Source: JBKEDS01 sp047975545
GTDB lineage: Bacteria; Bacteroidota; Bacteroidia; Flavobacteriales; Flavobacteriaceae
Direction: 5' to 3'
Length of the DNA stretch: 64,000 nucleotides
NCBI GenBank assembly: GCA_047975545.1
Contig: JBKEDS010000015.1
Span: forward strand, 1-64,000
Position numbers and translations under genes: made by a program. The first letter of the stretch is position 1. Each line of letters opens with the position of its first letter. The notes beneath the pieces were generated by a model. That model was not told where the DNA came from. It saw nothing but the letters and a program-made list of their open reading frames with translations, and ran no database searches. Shown in pieces: positions 59,828-64,000 of this stretch.

Positions 59828-61300
59828 ATGATCGCACACCAAAATAAAATAATGGGCGAAGGACTAACCTACGACGATGTCCTTTTAGTACCCGCATTTT
59901 CCGAAGTCTTACCACGGGAAGTTAATATTAAAACCAAGTTTACACGCAACATAACCATAAACGTACCAATAATTTCGGCGGCTATGGATACCGTTACCGA
60001 AAGCAAAATGGCCATTGCCATGGCCCAGGAAGGCGGTATCGGGGTACTGCACAAAAATATGACTATTGAGGAGCAAGCCCTAAAAGTTAGAAAGGTTAAG
60101 CGTGCCGAAAGCGGTATGATTCTGGACCCTGTAACCCTGCCCTTAACGGCCACCGTTTTGGATGCCAAACTTAGCATGTCCGAAAATAGTATAGGCGGTA
60201 TTCCTATTGTAGATGTGGACGGTACTTTAAAAGGTATTGTAACCAATCGCGATTTGCGTTTCGAGCATGATAAAAATCGCCCTATTGTTGAGGTTATGAC
60301 CAGTAAGGATTTAGTTACGGCGCCTGCGGGAACGTCCTTAAAAGATGCCGAAGCTATTCTCCAAAAACATAAAATAGAAAAACTACTTATTGTTGACGAA
60401 AATTTTAAGCTATCGGGCTTAATAACCTTCCGTGATATTACCAAACTAACCCAAAAACCCATAGCCAATAAAGACGAATTTGGCCGTTTGCGCGTAGCTG
60501 CCGCATTAGGCGTAACCGCCGATGCCGTAGAACGTGCCGAAGCCCTTGTAAATGCCGGGGTCGATGCCGTTATTATCGATACGGCGCATGGCCATACCAA
60601 AGGGGTTGTAAACGTTTTAAAGGCGGTAAAAGCCAAATTTCCAAAACTGGAAGTAGTGGTTGGTAATATTGCCACCGCCGAAGCTGCCAAATATTTGGTT
60701 GAGGCTGGTGCCGATGCCGTAAAAGTGGGTATTGGCCCAGGTTCTATTTGTACTACCCGGGTAGTGGCAGGCGTTGGATTCCCGCAATTTTCTGCAGTTT
60801 TGGAAGTTGCCGCCGCCATTAAAGGCTCCGGTGTTCCCGTAATTGCCGATGGCGGTATTCGCTATACCGGCGATATACCAAAGGCCATTGCAGCAGGGGC
60901 GGATAGTGTTATGCTGGGCTCATTATTGGCGGGTACAAAAGAATCGCCGGGCGAAACCATAATTTACGAAGGCCGTAAGTTTAAATCGTATCGGGGCATG
61001 GGGTCGGTAGAAGCCATGAAACAAGGCAGCAAGGACCGCTATTTTCAAGATGTGGAGGACGATATTAAAAAGCTCGTACCCGAAGGCATTGTAGGCCGTG
61101 TGCCGTACAAAGGCGATTTGTTCGAGAGTATCCACCAATTTGTTGGCGGTTTGCGTGCCGGAATGGGCTATTGCGGCGCCAAGGATATTGCAACCTTAAA
61201 GGAAACCGGACGGTTTGTTAAAATTACGGCAAGCGGCATTAACGAAAGCCATCCGCATGATGTTACCATAACCAAGGAGTCGCCCAATTATTCGAGGTAG
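59828..61300 (+). CDS. guaB: IMP dehydrogenase
   Basis: A 490-residue enzyme that oxidises IMP to XMP, the first step to GMP. The N-terminal half-barrel has GLTYDDVLLVPAFSEVLP, then two CBS domains (about residues 95-215), and the catalytic loop GIGPGSICTTRVVAGVG with the active Cys, followed by VIADGGIRYTGD and KSYRGMGSVEAM. Length is normal. It is followed by R1 copy D and a terminator. Confidence 0.97.
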   Translation: MIAHQNKIMGEGLTYDDVLLVPAFSEVLPREVNIKTKFTRNITINVPIISAAMDTVTESKMAIAMAQEGGIGVLHKNMTIEEQALKVRKVKRAESGMILDPVTLPLTATVLDAKLSMSENSIGGIPIVDVDGTLKGIVTNRDLRFEHDKNRPIVEVMTSKDLVTAPAGTSLKDAEAILQKHKIEKLLIVDENFKLSGLITFRDITKLTQKPIANKDEFGRLRVAAALGVTADAVERAEALVNAGVDAVIIDTAHGHTKGVVNVLKAVKAKFPKLEVVVGNIATAEAAKYLVEAGADAVKVGIGPGSICTTRVVAGVGFPQFSAVLEVAAAIKGSGVPVIADGGIRYTGDIPKAIAAGADSVMLGSLLAGTKESPGETIIYEGRKFKSYRGMGSVEAMKQGSKDRYFQDVEDDIKKLVPEGIVGRVPYKGDLFESIHQFVGGLRAGMGYCGAKDIATLKETGRFVKITASGINESHPHDVTITKESPNYSR

Positions 61301-61310
61301 CTTCAAATTA

Positions 61311-61428
61311 ATGAAACACCCATTATTAAGATTTAATCACACAGCGGGATGTTAATTTGGGTGTTCCATGCCTGCACTGAGCTTGACGAAGTGTGACCAT
61401 TAAAAACAATAAATATTAGCACATGAAA
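61311..61428 (+). repeat. R1 element, copy D (one 23-bp module)
   Basis: The element runs from ATGAAACACCC to AGCACATGAAA. ACACCC pairs with GGGTGT, and one module (TGCACTGAGCTTGACGAAG) is present. Copy A at 26859 is its nearest match. It lies in the guaB 3' region, before the terminator, and does not provide a start codon. Confidence 0.88.
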
Positions 61429-61432
61429 GTAA

Positions 61433-61465
61433 AAAGGGGTATCAATTATGATACCCTTTGTTTTT
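61433..61465 (+). terminator. Terminator downstream of guaB
   Basis: GGGGTATCA pairs with TGATACCC (one extra G), extended by A/T pairs, and is followed by TTTGTTTTT. It sits just past R1 copy D, which thus lies between guaB and its terminator. Confidence 0.75.
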
Positions 61466-61490
61466 AAGTTGAAAGCAGTATTATGCTGTT

Positions 61491-62264
61491 TTAAAGCGCC
61501 TTGGCTTCTTCCCAAAACACATCCATTTCGGCCAGGGTCATATCTTTTAGCGGTTTGTTTAAGGCTTTGGCTTTTTCTTCAAGATAGGTAAAGCGTTTTT
61601 TAAATTTTTTATTGGTGCGTTCCAAAGCGTTTTCGGGGTTTATGTTTAAAAACCGGGCATAGTTGACCATGGCGAACAATACATCGCCAAACTCGCTTTC
61701 CATACGGTCCTTATTGCCTTTGTTTAATTCTTCTTTAAATTCGATTAGTTCTTCTTCTACTTTTTCCCAAACTTGGTCGGGGTGTTCCCAATCGAAACCC
61801 ACGCCCGCTACTTTTTCCTGTATGCGGTTGGCTTTTACCAAAGCGGGCAGGTTGTTGGGCACGCCTTCCAAAACGCTTTTTTTGCCTTCTTTTAGTTTTA
61901 GGTTTTCCCAGTTGCGCTTCACGTCGTTTTCGTTTTCAACTTTTACGTTGCCGTAAATATGCGGGTGGCGGCTGATTAGCTTTTCGCATATACCGTTGCA
62001 TACATCGGCTATGTCAAAATGGTTTGTTTCGCTTCCTATTTTGGCGTAGAATACGATGTGAAGCAGCACATCTCCCAGTTCTTTTTTAACCTCTTCCAAA
62101 TCGTTGTCCAAAATGGCATCGCCCAGTTCGTAGGTTTCCTCTATGGTTAAGTGGCGTAGGGTTTCCATGGTTTGCTTTTTGTCCCACGGGCATTTTTCCC
62201 TTAGGTCGTCCATAATATCCAACAATCGGTTAAAGGCTTGTAATTGGGTTGGTCTTGAGTTCAT
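61491..62264 (-). CDS. mazG: Nucleoside triphosphate pyrophosphohydrolase MazG
   Basis: A 257-residue house-cleaning enzyme that hydrolyses NTPs to NMPs and pyrophosphate. It has two MazG-type four-helix domains: the first with CPWDKKQTMETLRHLTIEET and ELGDVLLHIVFYA, the second with VEEELIEFKEELN and ESEFGDVLFAMVNYAR. Metal-binding Glu/Asp residues are in place. The name is shared with, but distinct from, the toxin-antitoxin MazF partner gene set. Confidence 0.94.
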   Translation of the reverse strand: MNSRPTQLQAFNRLLDIMDDLREKCPWDKKQTMETLRHLTIEETYELGDAILDNDLEEVKKELGDVLLHIVFYAKIGSETNHFDIADVCNGICEKLISRHPHIYGNVKVENENDVKRNWENLKLKEGKKSVLEGVPNNLPALVKANRIQEKVAGVGFDWEHPDQVWEKVEEELIEFKEELNKGNKDRMESEFGDVLFAMVNYARFLNINPENALERTNKKFKKRFTYLEEKAKALNKPLKDMTLAEMDVFWEEAKAL

Positions 62265-62310
62265 AAAAAGAGTTTCAGAAATAATAAATTGCTTAATATT
62301 TTAAAATAGT

Positions 62311-62432
62311 GCTATGTCAATTCTGAATTTAGCATAGAGATTGCTTCGTCGTCGTGCCTCTTTCTCGCAATGACGTCATTGCGACGACAGCGGAAGAAGC
62401 AATCCCATCCGTCAATTTTAATTTAACATAAC
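62311..62432. repeat. MITE-like palindromic unit, copy 1
   Basis: A 122-base unit whose ends match GCTATGTCAA and TTAACATAAC (one mismatch in the inverted ends). Inside is a long imperfect palindrome: AGATTGCTTCGTCGTCGTGC on the left and GCGGAAGAAGCAATC on the right around CAATGACGTCATTG. It is direct-oriented with copy 2 at 63423, with higBA between. Confidence 0.82.
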
Positions 62433-62615
62433 AATAGAGAAGTATTAAAATAGTTGTTTAATGCGTTTGTAAAATTAAGAAATTTATTGGACTACTGTTC
62501 CTTCAATGTACATTACGCTAAAAGGAGGTTTGTATTGCATGATTATATATATGTGTTGTATTTGCACAAAACAAACTTCATGCTACCTTTGGCGTTAGTA
62601 ACGTAAAAAAGAATT

Positions 62616-62884
62616 ATGATAAAATCGTTTGGTTCGAAAGAGGCTGAAAAATATGGAACGGTATCCGAGTAAAAAAAATGCCGATTAAAATACAGAATGT
62701 TGGACGTCGGAAATTAAGAATGCTCAACAACTCGCAAGATATTGCGGATTTGCGGATTCCACCGTCCAACCGACTCGAAAAACTAAACGAATTTTACAGC
62801 ATAAGGATTAACAAACAATGGCGAATAATATTTCAATGGGACAACGGAAACGCAAGAGAAGTTGAAATAATCGACTATTATTAA
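62616..62884 (+). pseudogene. higB: HigB-type toxin gene with frameshift
   Basis: ATG at 62616 starts MIKSFGSKEAEKY, then goes out of frame and stops at TAA 62670-62672. One added A in the run at 62647-62651 restores EKIWNGIRVKK leading straight into PIKIQNVGRRKLRMLNNSQ, LRIPPSNRLEKL and IRINKQWRIIFQW, the RelE/HigB fold with its basic active-site region. A translation start within the remaining frame at 62678 would lack the first strand and helix. The toxin is probably inactive, or the A-run permits phase variation. Confidence 0.85.
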
Positions 62885-62896
62885 AAAATAGAGAAA

Positions 62897-63169
62897 ATGG
62901 AAAAATTGACAAATGTACATCCTGGCGAAGTTTTGAACTTTGAGTTTCTTGAACCTCTCGAAATTTCGGCTTACCGACTTTCAAAAGACCTAAAAATTCC
63001 TCAAACAAGGATTTCAGAGATTATAAAAGGCAGACGTAGGATAACAGCAGACACAGCTCTTCGATTAAGCAAATATTTTGGAAATTCCGCCAAGTTTTGG
63101 CTTGGTATTCAAGACGATTATGACATTGAAGAAGAACGAACGGAGAAAAAGCCGAACTGGATGGAATAG
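62897..63169 (+). CDS. higA: HigA-type antitoxin
   Basis: A 90-residue antitoxin of the Xre/HigA family, whose helix-turn-helix spans about residues 22-70 (ISAYRLSKDLKIPQTRISEI, then ITADTALRLSKYFG) and ends with SAKFWLGIQDDYDIEEE. It begins 12 bases after higB and is intact. It would bind the toxin and repress the operon. Retention without a toxin is possible where it acts as an independent regulator. Confidence 0.92.
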   Translation: MEKLTNVHPGEVLNFEFLEPLEISAYRLSKDLKIPQTRISEIIKGRRRITADTALRLSKYFGNSAKFWLGIQDDYDIEEERTEKKPNWME

Positions 63170-63422
63170 AAAAATTTGAAAATAAAAACGTTGCCTAAAA
63201 CAATGTATAACTACAATTACGGCGGATTCGGCTAAGTCCGAATCCACTCGAAATTAGTATATCCATTTACAAAATGGATTTTTAAAAGAGATTAAAGATA
63301 AGAGTGAATTAATACAATTCGGGTATTTGAATAAAGACCACTTATTTTAGGGTTCTTATTGTTTTTTTAAAACAAAAAATCCAGCCGAATTAGCTGGATT
63401 TCTTATATGATTGTTTACTACT
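63170..63422. other. Spacer after higA
   Basis: Contains a perfect hairpin GGATTCGG/CCGAATCC at 63224-63245 with loop CTAAGT. It lies inside a stretch resembling another Bacteroidota intergenic repeat (AACGTTGCCTAAAACAATG). A terminator-like hairpin follows at 63376. No gene frame. Confidence 0.55.
63376..63402. terminator. Terminator-like hairpin before aconitase MITE
   Basis: AATCCAGC pairs with GCTGGATT around a 7-base loop, with A-rich and T-rich flanks. It could end the higBA transcript and the convergent acnA transcript. Confidence 0.6.
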
Positions 63423-63545
63423 GTTATGTCAATCATTAAATTTAATATAGAGATTGCTTCGTCGTCGTGCCTCCTTCTCGCAATGACGTCATTGCGACGA
63501 CAACGGAGGAAGCAATCTCATCCGTCAATTTTAATTTAACATAAC
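63423..63545. repeat. MITE-like palindromic unit, copy 2
   Basis: A 123-base unit bounded by GTTATGTCAA and TTAACATAAC, with the same inner palindrome as copy 1 (AGATTGCTTCGTCGTCGTGC, CAATGACGTCATTG, GGAGGAAGCAATCTC). A possible ACT duplication flanks it. It ends 8 bases before the aconitase stop. Confidence 0.85.
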
Positions 63546-63553
63546 ACTGCATG

Positions 63554-64000
63554 TTAAGTATTTTGCGCTTTAATAAGGTTTAGCGCAGACCCCGCCTTAA
63601 ACCATTCTATTTGGGCATTGTTATAGGTATGGTTTGTAATAATAACATCCTTGCTGCCATCGGCGTGAACCACCTCAATGGTTAACGGTTTTTCGGGTGC
63701 AAATTGGTCTAAATCAAGGAAGTTGAAAGTATCGTCCTCCTGGATTTTATCGTAATCGCTTTCGTTGGCAAAAGTTAAGGCCAACATGCCTTGTTTTTTA
63801 AGGTTTGTTTCGTGTATACGGGCAAACGATTTTACCAAAACGGCCGCAACGCCCAAGTGTCTGGGCTCCATGGCGGCATGCTCGCGCGATGAGCCTTCGC
63901 CGTAATTGTGGTCGCCCACAACAATGGTTTTAATGCCCGCTTTTTTGTACTCGCGCTGCGTATCGGGAACACCGCCGTAATCGCCCGTTAATTGGTTTTT
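63554..64000 (-). CDS. Aconitate hydratase, C-terminal part
   Basis: The last 148 codons of a larger minus-strand gene that begins beyond the window edge. DYGGVPDTQREYKKAG is followed by VVGDHNYGEGSSREHAAMEP, the swivel-domain active-site loop (Ser/Arg) of aconitase. C-terminal NESDYDKIQEDDTFNFL fits. The enzyme isomerises citrate and isocitrate in the TCA cycle. The iron-sulfur region is not in view. The GTG at 63919 is an internal codon. Confidence 0.92.
   Translation of the reverse strand, partial: KNQLTGDYGGVPDTQREYKKAGIKTIVVGDHNYGEGSSREHAAMEPRHLGVAAVLVKSFARIHETNLKKQGMLALTFANESDYDKIQEDDTFNFLDLDQFAPEKPLTIEVVHADGSKDVIITNHTYNNAQIEWFKAGSALNLIKAQNT

Overview
The window reads as a chromosomal segment of a member of the Bacteroidota, most likely family Flavobacteriaceae. 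The support is AT-rich DNA, promoters of the Bacteroidota type (TTG, a gap of about 16-20 bases, then TAnnTTTG), few Shine-Dalgarno sequences, and families typical of the group: CdaA next to FolP, DUF1599, a DoxX/MauE protein, a long Bacteroidota-type PurM, DUF3078, DUF6090, DUF4197, MnmD, glutamine synthetase III and an adenosylcobalamin-dependent ribonucleotide reductase. Species cannot be named from the sequence alone.

Layout. 1-2.9 kb: an accessory cluster of a DUF2589 protein (cut by the window edge), two linked proteins of unknown function, and a three-helix membrane protein split by an in-frame stop. 2.9-16.2 kb: housekeeping genes (phosphoesterase, truA, an ABC exporter, cdaA, folP, DUF1599, DoxX plus TlpA-like, tpiA, a porin, prmA, clpS and a two-part YeeE/YedE transporter). 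16.3-17.5 kb: tRNA-Arg(ACG) followed by a frameshifted integrase remnant and a frameshifted dehydrogenase, the scar of a former island. 17.8-23.1 kb: an orphan sulfatase, a 50-residue gene and a BlaI/BlaR1-type sensor pair with a secreted relative upstream. 23.3-29.3 kb: a cation antiporter, a transglutaminase-like lipoprotein and two divergent glutamine synthetases. 29.8-37.2 kb: a complete TetR-TolC-HlyD-ABC-ABC-permease-permease exporter operon. 37.3-64 kb: LVIVD lipoproteins, nucleotide metabolism (purM, nrdJ, pyrF, pyrD, guaB), prfA, ilvE, mnmD, pepT, an HMG-CoA-lyase-type enzyme, a large outer-membrane beta-barrel, mazG, a degraded HigB/HigA module and the C-terminal end of aconitase.

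Small non-coding elements are the most distinctive feature. Four copies of a roughly 97-142 bp element (called R1 here) each start and end at ATGAAA, and they carry 0, 1, 1 or 2 copies of a 23-bp module; two copies supply the start codon of the next gene. Two 122-123 bp MITE-like palindromic units bracket higBA. A four-helix-bundle (S23-like) gene between prfA and pyrF is flanked by eight GGG runs on one side and eight CCC runs on the other. Hairpin-rich elements with GGGCGTT-type ends occur at three sites, one in the leader of the blaI-blaR1 transcript. No CRISPR array, rRNA or complete mobile element was found.
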